From Peribacter sp043814035 (GTDB lineage: Bacteria; Patescibacteriota; Gracilibacteria; Peribacterales; Peribacteraceae), in contig JBDRKJ010000003.1 in assembly GCA_043814035.1 (NCBI GenBank), positions 1-64,000 of the forward strand: 64,000 bases of DNA, read 5' to 3'. The first letter of the stretch is position 1; each line of letters opens with the position of its first letter. The notes below the pieces were generated by a model. It searched no databases. It was not told the DNA's origin and saw nothing but the letters and a program-made list of their open reading frames with translations. Positions 38,206 through 46,994 of the stretch are shown piece by piece. The position numbers were made by a program, and so were the translations under genes.

Positions 38206-38775
38206 ATGCTAGAAATTGCAAAGAATGTCGGGTTCAAACGTTCATGTAGATATGCGCTGAGCTTGGTTGTCGCAACACTGATCAACTCTCACCTTTGCAT
38301 CCCCCCCCTTCGCAGCCTACTAATAAAAATTGCCGGAGCGAGTATCGGGGATCATACAATCATCCAACGCTTCACATTTTCCAATGCCTATCGCGCTGGT
38401 TTCAAGGGATTGAGAATTGGAAATTATTGTTTTGTTGGAGAGGAATGCCTTCTTGATCTAGCAGATACAATCGTATTGGGAGATTACGTTACCCTTGGAG
38501 CTAGGACCTCAATTTTCACTCATATAAACGTTGGCCTTAAATCTCATCCCTTGCATAGTTTTTTTCCCCATGTACATGCACCGGTAATTATTGGTGAGGG
38601 CACCTACGTTGGTGCAAATGCAACCATTCTGCACGGTGTTCGTATCGGGAAAATGGCAGTGATTGGAGCTGGAGCATTGGTAAAAGAGGATGTTCCGGAT
38701 TTTGCTGTCGTCGTTGGAGTACCCGCTCGAATCGTCCGCAGTTTGATCCCACAAAATCAGCAACAGCAGAGCTAG
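38206..38775 (+). CDS. Left-handed beta-helix (hexapeptide) O-acetyltransferase
   Basis: The 189-residue protein contains hexapeptide repeats ([LIV]Gxx pattern) such as LRIGNYCFVGEECLLDLA, VLGDYVTLGARTSI and VIIGEGTYVGANATI, with a catalytic-type His in SIFTHINVG. It belongs to the WcaF/maltose-acetyltransferase group that acetylates sugars using acetyl-CoA. The last repeat GAGALVKEDVPDFAVVVGVP is typical of these enzymes. It probably acetylates a surface polysaccharide. It is divergent from the membrane protein at 36361 and shares its A+T-rich character. Confidence 0.85.
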   Translation: MLEIAKNVGFKRSCRYALSLVVATLINSHLCIPPLRSLLIKIAGASIGDHTIIQRFTFSNAYRAGFKGLRIGNYCFVGEECLLDLADTIVLGDYVTLGARTSIFTHINVGLKSHPLHSFFPHVHAPVIIGEGTYVGANATILHGVRIGKMAVIGAGALVKEDVPDFAVVVGVPARIVRSLIPQNQQQQS

Positions 38776-38902
38776 CAGCTCGAAGAAGCGCACCTCATAT
38801 CAATGGTGGGTTCAGAATGAAGCACTGTTTCACTATTGATAATCAATCTCTTTGGTTACCAACCTCCTATAAAGTATTTCTCTGAGCACTGCCAACACTC
38901 CC

Positions 38903-39370
38903 TCACCTCCGATACCCTGCCCCCTCTGCTTCCTCGGCTGTACGAAAGTAGATGCGGTTTGTGGGTGAGAGAGCGGAGGCCGACGCGGAATCAACCGGGT
39001 AGTACTTCTGCCCGCGGCGCGAGGCGACATATCGCATGCCTGCCGGAATGGTGATCTCGATCTGATTGGTGAGGAGCGTTCCGGCTGGAACGAGAAACGC
39101 GCCGCTGCCGTCGGGGAGGATTTGCGTCGTGCCGAGAAAGAGCCGGGCCTCGCCAAGCATCGAGCCCTTGAGTGAACCGTTGTAGACGCCATCGAGATGC
39201 ACCGTTGGAATGAGTGGTCGGCTCAGATCGCGCATGACCATGGGTGAAGCTGGCAAGGCGTGACGCTCTGTGATCAGGCGCCCCAGCAGGTACCCGCAGA
39301 CGAGTGCGAGGAGGATCGCGCCGACGAATGGGGCTAGATCAAGCCATTTCGGACGCATAGGACTGGTCAT
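38903..39370 (-). CDS. Membrane-anchored protein with Ada-like C-terminal motif
   Basis: The ~155-residue protein has one TM helix near residues 10-32 and an outside domain. Its C-terminus, MRYVASRRGQKYYPVDSA followed by NRIYFRTAEEAEGAGYRR, matches the 'SxxSxxYHxxxC ... NRVYFxSxEEAxAxGYRP' pattern of Ada-type zinc-binding domains, but the metal-binding Cys residues are missing. Such degenerate modules are common at the ends of Patescibacteria surface proteins as I recall. The start could be 39370 or 39358. It is divergent from the GT2 at 39435. Confidence 0.6.
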   Translation of the reverse strand: MTSPMRPKWLDLAPFVGAILLALVCGYLLGRLITERHALPASPMVMRDLSRPLIPTVHLDGVYNGSLKGSMLGEARLFLGTTQILPDGSGAFLVPAGTLLTNQIEITIPAGMRYVASRRGQKYYPVDSASASALSPTNRIYFRTAEEAEGAGYRR

Positions 39371-39434
39371 TTTACCCGCATTAGGCCACAAGGAAAGTCT
39401 ATCAGCACACAAAATCGGGGGTATCCTGCTATCC

Positions 39435-40166
39435 GTGCTCTCCGTCATCATTCCGGTCTACAACGAGGCAGACAATTTAGCGCCGCTGTATCGAGAATTA
39501 AGCGAGGTGCTGACGCGACTGCACCAGGCAGCAGAGATTCTCTTCGTAGACGACGCCAGTACTGATCGCACGCCAGAGGTGATCCGGGAACTACATGGTG
39601 CCGATTCCCGCGTTCGCGGATTCCGCCTTGAGCACAACACGGATAAGGGCGGCGCGCTCGCTGTGGGGGTGAAAGAAGCGCGAGGCGACATCTGCATCAT
39701 GATGGATGGTGACCTGCAGAATGATCCTGCCGATATTCCCCTGCTCCTCGCCGCACTTACGCAGGGAAACGACCTTGCGCTCGGCTGGAGAAAACGACGT
39801 GCCGACAGCCTTACGAAACGAATCTCATCGTGGCTCTTCAACGCTTACGTGAGCATCGTATTTCGACAGCATCTTCGCGACGCCAACACCGGCCTCAAGG
39901 CGCTGCGCAGAGAGGTGGCACTCTCCGTTCCTCTCGCAGACGGGCTCTTTCGCTTTCTACCCTTCATACTTGCCATGCGAGGTCTGAAGATCGCCGAAGT
40001 GCCGACACATCACCGACCACGCAGGCGCGGCAGGACCAAATTTAGCCTCGGCAAGCGTGTTCTCAGTCTCGGCAAGCTCCCTCAGGCCCTCCGGGCCACC
40101 CGCACTCCTCTGCCAGCTCCAGAAAGCCTACCAGCCTACGAAACACTCTTAAGGAGCATGGTATGA
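39435..40166 (+). CDS. Family 2 glycosyltransferase (polyprenyl-P mannose synthase type)
   Basis: The 243-residue GT-A enzyme begins LSVIIPVYNEADNLAPLY, with FVDDASTDRT, the DxD motif MMDGDLQNDPADIP and DANTGLKALRREVA. These are the dolichyl-phosphate mannose synthase hallmarks. The GTG at 39435 is preferred as start because conserved sequence begins at the next codon; longer in-frame extensions overlap the divergent gene. PurC begins 7 bp after its stop. Confidence 0.88.
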   Translation: MLSVIIPVYNEADNLAPLYRELSEVLTRLHQAAEILFVDDASTDRTPEVIRELHGADSRVRGFRLEHNTDKGGALAVGVKEARGDICIMMDGDLQNDPADIPLLLAALTQGNDLALGWRKRRADSLTKRISSWLFNAYVSIVFRQHLRDANTGLKALRREVALSVPLADGLFRFLPFILAMRGLKIAEVPTHHRPRRRGRTKFSLGKRVLSLGKLPQALRATRTPLPAPESLPAYETLLRSMV

Positions 40167-40173
40167 TCCGGCC

Positions 40174-41142
40174 ATGATCACCCCTGCAGCTCTCAAACCC
40201 TTTTTACCTACTGCACTCGAGAAAACCGATTTCAAAGGACTCGGCGAAAAGTACGCCGGCAAAGTACGTGACGTCTACATTCAAAAAGGGAAGGGGCAGG
40301 CCATCCTCATCGCCACGGACCGCCAGTCCGCCTTTGATATCCAGTGGTGCTCCATCCCCCTCAAGGGTCAGGCATTGAATCAACTGAGCGCCTGGTGGTT
40401 CGAGCAGGTGAAGGATGTCATGCCCAACCACATCATCACTGTGCCGGATCCCAATGCCATGGTGGTGAAGGATTTAAAGATGTTGAAAGTGGAAATCGTC
40501 GTGCGCGACTACCTCACGGGGTCGACCGGCACCTCCGCATGGGTGAACTACAACAACGGCGTGCGGGATTTCTGCGGCAATGCACTTCCGGAGGGCATGG
40601 TGAAGAACCAGCGCTTCGCCACCCCCATCATCACGCCGACAACCAAGGGCGAAGAGGATGAATTGATTGACCCAAAGGGCATTGTGGAACACGGATTCGC
40701 CACCGAGAAACAGTGGGCTGACATCTCTGACCGTGCACTCGCCCTCTTCAAGAAAGGACAGGAGATCGCCGCTCTGCGCGGACTCATCCTCGTCGATACC
40801 AAATACGAAATGGGGTACGACGACGCAGGCACGCTCACGATCGCCGACGAAGTGCACACGCCCGATTCATCGCGCTACTGGGTCGCAGCCACGTATGAAG
40901 AGCAGTTTGCCAAAGATGAAGAACCCGAAAGTCTGGACAAGGAATTCTTTCGCCTGTGGCTCCGCAGTCAGGGATTCGAATATGGAGGCAAGCACCCCGA
41001 GATCACCGACGACGTGCGTGTGATGCTCGCCAGCAAGTATCTGGATCTCTACGAGCGAATGACCGGTGAACCGTTTGTGATCCCCTCCGATGCTAATGTA
41101 GTCGAGCGCATTGAGCGCAATCTTGCTCCTTTCCGTCTCTAG
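40174..41142 (+). CDS. purC: SAICAR synthetase
   Basis: This enzyme joins CAIR and aspartate in purine biosynthesis. The 322-residue protein contains GKVRDVYIQ, LIATDRQSAFD, VEIVVRDYLTGSTGT, GLILVDTKYEMG and DEVHTPDSSRYW, all characteristic. The length is that of the longer yeast-type PurC rather than the ~240-residue bacterial form. It sits between a GT2 and dgkA in a tightly packed plus-strand run (gaps of 7 and 4 bp), not in a pur operon. Confidence 0.96.
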   Translation: MITPAALKPFLPTALEKTDFKGLGEKYAGKVRDVYIQKGKGQAILIATDRQSAFDIQWCSIPLKGQALNQLSAWWFEQVKDVMPNHIITVPDPNAMVVKDLKMLKVEIVVRDYLTGSTGTSAWVNYNNGVRDFCGNALPEGMVKNQRFATPIITPTTKGEEDELIDPKGIVEHGFATEKQWADISDRALALFKKGQEIAALRGLILVDTKYEMGYDDAGTLTIADEVHTPDSSRYWVAATYEEQFAKDEEPESLDKEFFRLWLRSQGFEYGGKHPEITDDVRVMLASKYLDLYERMTGEPFVIPSDANVVERIERNLAPFRL

Positions 41143-41146
41143 ACCC

Positions 41147-41509
41147 ATGGTGCGCATCTTCGCCAAGAGCGCGGCAAACGCCCTGCGAGGGATCGCCTTC
41201 GTCTGGCAGCGGGAACGCAATTTCCGCATCGAGGCGGGTATTGGTGCACTCGCAGTGCTTCTGGTTATCCTTCTGGGATTCACCTACACCGAAGTGATCT
41301 CGATTCTCGTTGCGGTGTCAGTCGTACTGGGAGCAGAACTCTTCAACAGCATCATTGAAGAAATCCTCGATGTGGTGGAACCGCACTATTCGGTGCACGT
41401 GGGGAGGCTCAAGGATGTCACTGCAGGCGTCGTGTTGTTGCTCTCGCTCTTCGCCATCGTGATTGGCATCCTCACCGTCATCCATCACTACACATTTGTA
41501 TTACTGTAA
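41147..41509 (+). CDS. dgkA: Diacylglycerol/undecaprenol kinase DgkA
   Basis: The 120-residue three-helix membrane kinase has WQRERNFRIEAGIG, GAELFNSIIEEILDVV and GRLKDVTAGVVLL, the catalytic and conserved segments of the DgkA family. Gram-positive-type members phosphorylate undecaprenol, which would recycle the lipid carrier needed by the many glycosyltransferases in this window; that role is inferred. The start MVRIFAKSAANAL lies 4 bp after purC. It converges with the next gene with no gap. Confidence 0.9.
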   Translation: MVRIFAKSAANALRGIAFVWQRERNFRIEAGIGALAVLLVILLGFTYTEVISILVAVSVVLGAELFNSIIEEILDVVEPHYSVHVGRLKDVTAGVVLLLSLFAIVIGILTVIHHYTFVLL

Positions 41510-42769
41510 TCAGGTGAAGACCCACAAGCAGAGCACCATATTGAATGCAACCTGCGCCATTTCGAGTCTCCACGAGAGCGGACGACGAAAGAGTAGAAAG
41601 AGTACAAGCGGCACGATGGCGTACCGTATTTCGATGAGCCAGCTCCCACCTAGATAGAGGAACGCGAGTGGATAGAGCAAAAGAAACACCCTTCGCTCAA
41701 GCGGAGTAACGAGCATCGTCAACACGCCTAGTGCACCCGTGCACCAGAAAAGAAACCCCTGCGTTCCTCCCGCTGCTGCTGCCATAAGGATGGTATCGCG
41801 CAGGCGACCGGTTTCACTATTGGCAGGATGATCAACGTGAAACCCGGAGGAGAAGAGGATGAAGAGTGCGACAAGCATCACGAGCACCCACGGACGTTTC
41901 AGCAGGAGCCACAGAGAACGTGCACGCACCCCAACGAGCGGTATGAAGACCACTGTGAAAAGGGAGAGCGCAAAGAAAACATTGCCGAGCGAGAACGAGG
42001 GAAACGGGTGTGCAGCAGCCAGATCGGGATTGAGCGAAGCACGACCGGTGATGGCGACGAACAGTACGAAGAGAGCGAGCGGCACAAGAAAGGGCCATCC
42101 CACACGCAGGAGGGATCCAAGTGCCGCAGGCTGGGCGAAGCGCCGCAGAACCGTACGAAGCCACCGCAGAGGCGCCATGGATGCAATGCGCCATGCCGGT
42201 TCATCCTGAAGCGCAAGAACGAGCAGTAGAGGACCCCATAGCACGTTGTTCTGGCGTACGAGTACTGTGAACGTAAAGAGGATGCCCGAGAGCAGCACGC
42301 GCCGTCGTAGCACTGCGGCCAGTGCAAAGAGGACGAGCGCAAGAGAGAGCGTGTCAGTGTAGATGAGAGGAAAAAAGGGCAGAAGGATCGGTAGTGTGGC
42401 GACCTCGATTGTACGCAACAGTGCAGATGGCCGATGGAGGGAACGCGCCACGAGAAAAGCGCCCACGCAAGCCGCAAGACTAAAGAGGAGAGAGACGAAG
42501 CGCGCAGCCAGAATCGAGCTCTGCCCACTGAGCTTCAGCAATCCCGCGAGCAAGAGATGGTACCCCGGCAGCATCACACCCCAGTCACGAAGTTCGATGG
42601 TCCCCGCCAGTAACTTCTCGATGCGCTGAAAATGAAAGACCTCGTCGTAGAGCAGAGGCGAATCCTTGAGCGTGAAGTACACCAGCGCGATGACGATTGC
42701 CGTCAGGATTACGAGTCCCCTCTCGATGATCTTGCGCGAGCCGAGGGAGGGAGTGCTGTCATGCGTCAT
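41510..42769 (-). CDS. DIE2/ALG10-like membrane glucosyltransferase
   Basis: The 419-residue polytopic protein has LLYDEVFHFQRIEKLL in the first outside loop, then VMLPGYHLLLAGLLKLSG and later VLVRQNNVLWGPLLL. These correspond to the 'DEiFHipQ', 'pPGLY' and 'RQTNIVW' motifs of eukaryotic ALG10, the alpha-1,2-glucosyltransferase that caps the N-glycan precursor with dolichyl-phosphate glucose. Bacterial members of this family are uncommon in my knowledge. The GT2 at 23968, which looks ALG5-like, could make the lipid-linked glucose. It lies 6 bp downstream of the DUF192 gene. Confidence 0.65.
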   Translation of the reverse strand: MTHDSTPSLGSRKIIERGLVILTAIVIALVYFTLKDSPLLYDEVFHFQRIEKLLAGTIELRDWGVMLPGYHLLLAGLLKLSGQSSILAARFVSLLFSLAACVGAFLVARSLHRPSALLRTIEVATLPILLPFFPLIYTDTLSLALVLFALAAVLRRRVLLSGILFTFTVLVRQNNVLWGPLLLVLALQDEPAWRIASMAPLRWLRTVLRRFAQPAALGSLLRVGWPFLVPLALFVLFVAITGRASLNPDLAAAHPFPSFSLGNVFFALSLFTVVFIPLVGVRARSLWLLLKRPWVLVMLVALFILFSSGFHVDHPANSETGRLRDTILMAAAAGGTQGFLFWCTGALGVLTMLVTPLERRVFLLLYPLAFLYLGGSWLIEIRYAIVPLVLFLLFRRPLSWRLEMAQVAFNMVLCLWVFT

Positions 42770-42775
42770 ACGCTG

Positions 42776-43264
42776 CTACAGAGAGGCCCACGGACCGAGA
42801 ATGAGCCGCCAATCCTCCTCGACACTTGCCGCCGCGAGGTAGCCCTTGGGCACTTCGAGTGCAAATTGTGCGGGGCCCTGAGAGAACGTAGAGGGGCAGA
42901 GGGCATCATCCGCAGTCACGCACGGCTCCATCGAGGCCATCGAAACAACCAGTCCCTCTGCATCGAAGAAGATGATGTCGAGCGGAAGCAGCGTGTCTTT
43001 CATCCAGAATGACCTCTCGGCACTATCAGGGAAGATGAAGAGCATCCCTGCACCGTACGCCAGCGCTGTGCGATTCATGAGGCCCTGTTGTTGTTCATCA
43101 ACCGTGCGCGCCAGCTCCACCGAGAGCGTAACAGTATGTCCATCGGGGGCAGCCAGTTGAATTGGTGTGGTATCGCCTTGAGTAGATTCAGGGGCCGATA
43201 CTGGTCCACAGCCAGCCAGGAGCAGGACGACGGAGAAGCCGATGAGCATGCGAGGATACGTCAT
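42776..43264 (-). CDS. DUF192 lipoprotein
   Basis: The 162-residue protein has a lipoprotein signal peptide with lipobox LLLAGC (Cys19) and a DUF192 domain: VELARTVDEQQQGLMNR, GMLFIFP, SFWMKDTLLPLDIIFFD and LEVPKGYL. It should be a surface-exposed lipid-anchored protein; the biochemical function of DUF192 is not established. The start overlaps the rpe stop by 4 bp (ATGA), so it is translationally coupled to rpe. Confidence 0.88.
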   Translation of the reverse strand: MTYPRMLIGFSVVLLLAGCGPVSAPESTQGDTTPIQLAAPDGHTVTLSVELARTVDEQQQGLMNRTALAYGAGMLFIFPDSAERSFWMKDTLLPLDIIFFDAEGLVVSMASMEPCVTADDALCPSTFSQGPAQFALEVPKGYLAAASVEEDWRLILGPWASL

Positions 43265-43908
43265 AGAGAAGAGCGAAGAGAAGCAATGGCCGAAGCCCGA
43301 TCGGGAGCACTAAAGATATAGCTGCCCGCCACCAAATTATTGGCACCAGCGCGGATACAGAGCGGCGCAGTGGCCGCATCGATACCCCCGTCCATCTGAA
43401 TGATGAGTTGCGGATACTGCTTTCGCGCCTCTGCAACTTTCGTGAGGACAGACGGAATGAAGGCCTGCCCACCGAATCCGGGATTCACCGACATAACGAG
43501 TAGCAGATCCACTTCGCCCAGCACGTCGTCGATGGCCTGCAGGGGCGTGGGAGGATTGATGGCGATTCCCACTGTCGCCCCTCCGGCGCGAATGGCTTGT
43601 ATCAGGGCTCTACGCGATGCCGTATCTTCTACCGCTTCGGCATGGAATGTGATGTTCTGCGGATGCAAAGGAAGGAACTCCTGCACATACTGTGTGGGAT
43701 CCTGCACCATGAGGTGCACATCGAGCGGCAGCGACGTTTCGATGGTACGCACCACTTCGATAGGGAACGCTGTGTTGGGAACGAAGCGACCATCCATCAC
43801 GTCGATCTGCAACCAATCAGCGTAGGGCTCAATGCTCTCGACCTCTTTCTGTAAATGCTCGAGATCCGCCGATAGAATGGAGGGAGCGATGAGAACAGGT
43901 GGCGCCAT
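43261..43908 (-). CDS. rpe: Ribulose-phosphate 3-epimerase
   Basis: This TIM-barrel enzyme interconverts ribulose-5-P and xylulose-5-P. The 215-residue protein has IAPSILSADLEHL, LQIDVMDGRFVPN, DVHLMVQ, LLVMSVNPGFGGQ and IQMDGGID, with the metal and catalytic Asp/His residues in place. MAPPVLIAPS was chosen as start. With rpiB and tpiA close by, it forms a small non-oxidative pentose-phosphate and triose group. Confidence 0.95.
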   Translation of the reverse strand: MAPPVLIAPSILSADLEHLQKEVESIEPYADWLQIDVMDGRFVPNTAFPIEVVRTIETSLPLDVHLMVQDPTQYVQEFLPLHPQNITFHAEAVEDTASRRALIQAIRAGGATVGIAINPPTPLQAIDDVLGEVDLLLVMSVNPGFGGQAFIPSVLTKVAEARKQYPQLIIQMDGGIDAATAPLCIRAGANNLVAGSYIFSAPDRASAIASLRSSL

Positions 43909-43954
43909 GCGGCTATCGTAGCAGCACAGAGCCTCCTTGAGGAGCAAAGCACTG

Positions 43955-44878
43955 CTAGAGAAATACGGCAGAGAGCGCCGGAATGAAGAAGAGCGCTAGA
44001 CACGTACTCACCATGACTGCCACGGCCGCTTTCTCGGGATGTACCTTCAACACCGAAGAGTAGACCACAGTATTCACGGCGAGCGGTATCATCCCCATGA
44101 GGAGCATGACTCCATGAACATCCTCGGAAAAAATCCGGAACACCTGTCGGTCGAGTGCGATGAGAAGAAGCATGAGCCCGGGCCAGATGATCGTTTTGGC
44201 CACAGTCGTGAATCCAAGGAGTCGCCCATCAATGGCGGATAACCGCTCCCCTGCCAGGCTTACGCCGATGAGCAACATTCCGAGAATACTGAAAGCGTAG
44301 CGTACATCCTGAAAGACCACCGCAATGATCGTGGGCACAGATACATGCCAGATATTGACGACAACCCCAAGTGCGAATGCATACAGAATAGGAATCGCTA
44401 GAGCTTTGCGTACACTTTCACGCACTGTGAAATTTCCACGTGCAAGGGTAAAAAATCCTATGGAACACTCATAGAAAAGGAACCCCAGAGAACAGAGAAC
44501 AATAATGCCGAGTGAACGCGGACCGAAAAGTGCAAGCCCTGCCGGAATGCCGAAGTAGCCGCTGTTCCCATTGGCTGAGGCGAAGGCAGCTAGATTACGC
44601 ATGGTATCGCCCCGCTTCCAGATCAAACCACTCAGAAGATAAAAAAGTCCACAGAGCGCGCTGCAGATCACAAAGAAAAGAAATGGGAGTGCAAGCGTCC
44701 CACGGCTCAAGGGTGCAGTCCATCCGCCCTCAAAGACCACAATGGGTGAGAGGATATACAAGAGGAGCAGTGCCACCGGACGACGCTTGAGTTTTAAGAA
44801 TACTCCAAGCAGGTATCCCACCACGATGAAGAGATACAGCGGAAGGAGTTTGCCGAAAAGGGCGAGGAACACCGTCAT
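43955..44878 (-). CDS. AEC-family membrane transporter
   Basis: The 307-residue protein has about ten TM segments and the auxin-efflux-carrier hallmarks: an N-terminal LPLYLFIVVGYLLG, a mid-protein SANGNSGYFGIPAGLALFG with the conserved N...G.P cluster, and a C-terminal MIPLAVNTVVYS counterpart. Bacterial AEC proteins export or import small organic acids; the substrate is unknown. It lies 3 bp after rpiB and is probably co-transcribed with it. Confidence 0.82.
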   Translation of the reverse strand: MTVFLALFGKLLPLYLFIVVGYLLGVFLKLKRRPVALLLLYILSPIVVFEGGWTAPLSRGTLALPFLFFVICSALCGLFYLLSGLIWKRGDTMRNLAAFASANGNSGYFGIPAGLALFGPRSLGIIVLCSLGFLFYECSIGFFTLARGNFTVRESVRKALAIPILYAFALGVVVNIWHVSVPTIIAVVFQDVRYAFSILGMLLIGVSLAGERLSAIDGRLLGFTTVAKTIIWPGLMLLLIALDRQVFRIFSEDVHGVMLLMGMIPLAVNTVVYSSVLKVHPEKAAVAVMVSTCLALFFIPALSAVFL

Positions 44879-44881
44879 CCT

Positions 44882-45319
44882 TCACGACTCTAAATCCTTG
44901 ATACGCTGCTCATGCCGACCGCCTTCAAAATCAGTAGCGAGAAAAAGATCCACGAAGCGCAGTGCATCTTTGGGTTTGGTGAGCCGGCCACCCAGACTCA
45001 TGACGTTGGCATTATTGTGTGCGCGGGCGAGCGTGGCTGATTCATCGCTATAGACCAGTGCCGCACGGATTCCGCGGACCTTATTGGCCGCCATAGCCTC
45101 ACCGTTGCCGCTGCCACCGAAGATGATGGCGAATGTGTCCTGTTCCAAGGCTGCAGCGCACCCCTTACGCATGATTGCGGGATAGTCGACGGACTCCTCT
45201 GAGAAGGTTCCCACATCGATTGTGTCGATGCCCTGCGACTGTAGATGCGCCTTCACCGCTTCTTTTAACTGAAAACCGGCATGATCAGCAGCGAGAACGA
45301 TGCGCTTGGGTTTCTCCAT
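44882..45319 (-). CDS. rpiB: Ribose-5-phosphate isomerase B
   Basis: The 145-residue protein has AADHAGFQLKE, VDYPAIMRKG, IIFGGSGNGEAMAANKVRGIRAAL, ARAHNNANVMSLG and FEGGRHEQRI. Where E. coli RpiB has the catalytic Cys (CGTG), this protein has Gly and carries Glu in GGSGNGE, the arrangement of the mycobacterial subtype that uses Glu as base. It is divergent from tpiA with a 58-bp gap that must hold both promoters. Confidence 0.95.
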   Translation of the reverse strand: MEKPKRIVLAADHAGFQLKEAVKAHLQSQGIDTIDVGTFSEESVDYPAIMRKGCAAALEQDTFAIIFGGSGNGEAMAANKVRGIRAALVYSDESATLARAHNNANVMSLGGRLTKPKDALRFVDLFLATDFEGGRHEQRIKDLES

Positions 45320-45377
45320 ATGCCTCGATGGTACCGTGGCTTGCCTTCTTGAGAAAGCTGTCTGCTACACTTCTCTC

Positions 45378-46094
<717 letters not shown>

Positions 46095-46102
46095 TTCTCT
46101 GC

Positions 46103-46933
46103 TTAAGCGCTGGCCAGGATCGTCGTACCCAATCTCACCACGAAAATCGTGAGGAACGCGGTGGCGAGCATATTGACCATAGGCAGGATAATTCCGGTGG
46201 TTCCCGTGCCGAGTAGACCGATGACAAAACCAATCACCATGACAGCGACCATGGCACACAGGCAGGCAACGAACATGTTGCCGAAGATCTTGCCCCAGTA
46301 TCCACGCGTCTTGGCGTAGCTGATGCTCGCGCTTTCAAACACGCCTTTATGATCACGCGCAAGGAGGAGCGGTGCACACACGAAACGTGGACCGAGGATG
46401 ATGGCAATGATAATGCCAAGCACGGGAATCCAGACGAACGACCGGATCATCACCCACAGCGATAGGAGAAAGAGTGGAATGATGAGTTTCGGTGTGCGTG
46501 CGAGCGCCGCTTGGAACGTGAGCTTGTCATCGAGACTAATGAGGAGGAAGTACGCGGATGCAAGGAGCGAAATCACCCACATGATGAGCATTGAGGCCCC
46601 CATCATGGGCAGAAGCCCCTGGTACATCGAGGTCACCACTCCCGCCATTGCTTCACCTTCAGCTCCCCCCAATTTCTCCATCTGCTGGGCAAATTCATTC
46701 ATGGCAGTCTCATCACCAAGTTGGATGCGCTGCTGGAGATCTTCCATCTGCTGCGGATCGAACCCCATGTTCTCGAAGACGGAGCCGGCTTTCTGTGCAA
46801 CACGTTGGCCGACGAACGACTGGCCAATGGCCATGATAAGCCCAAAGAGCACAGCGCCGACGAGAATCGGCATGAGTGCACGACGGAATGAACTCCATGA
46901 ATCTGAGAGCAATTTGCCGAGAGAAGCAGTCAT
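46103..46933 (-). CDS. Polytopic membrane protein (GPDPase membrane-domain/YIP-like)
   Basis: The 276-residue protein has about six TM segments with a cytoplasmic or outside loop rich in Gln and Glu (EDLQQRIQLGDE) after TM1. ISLDDKLTFQAALARTPKL and GPRFVCAPLLLARD recall the DUF-type 'glycerophosphoryl diester phosphodiesterase membrane domain' proteins, which are often unspecific membrane modules. Function unknown. The start MTASLGKLL was chosen over an upstream Met. It converges with tpiA over 8 bp. Confidence 0.6.
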   Translation of the reverse strand: MTASLGKLLSDSWSSFRRALMPILVGAVLFGLIMAIGQSFVGQRVAQKAGSVFENMGFDPQQMEDLQQRIQLGDETAMNEFAQQMEKLGGAEGEAMAGVVTSMYQGLLPMMGASMLIMWVISLLASAYFLLISLDDKLTFQAALARTPKLIIPLFLLSLWVMIRSFVWIPVLGIIIAIILGPRFVCAPLLLARDHKGVFESASISYAKTRGYWGKIFGNMFVACLCAMVAVMVIGFVIGLLGTGTTGIILPMVNMLATAFLTIFVVRLGTTILASA

Positions 46934-46994
46934 AATAGAAAGGGGAGAAAGGACGCAGTGAAGTGTACGCCAAGACAACCGCCATTGTCATCCC

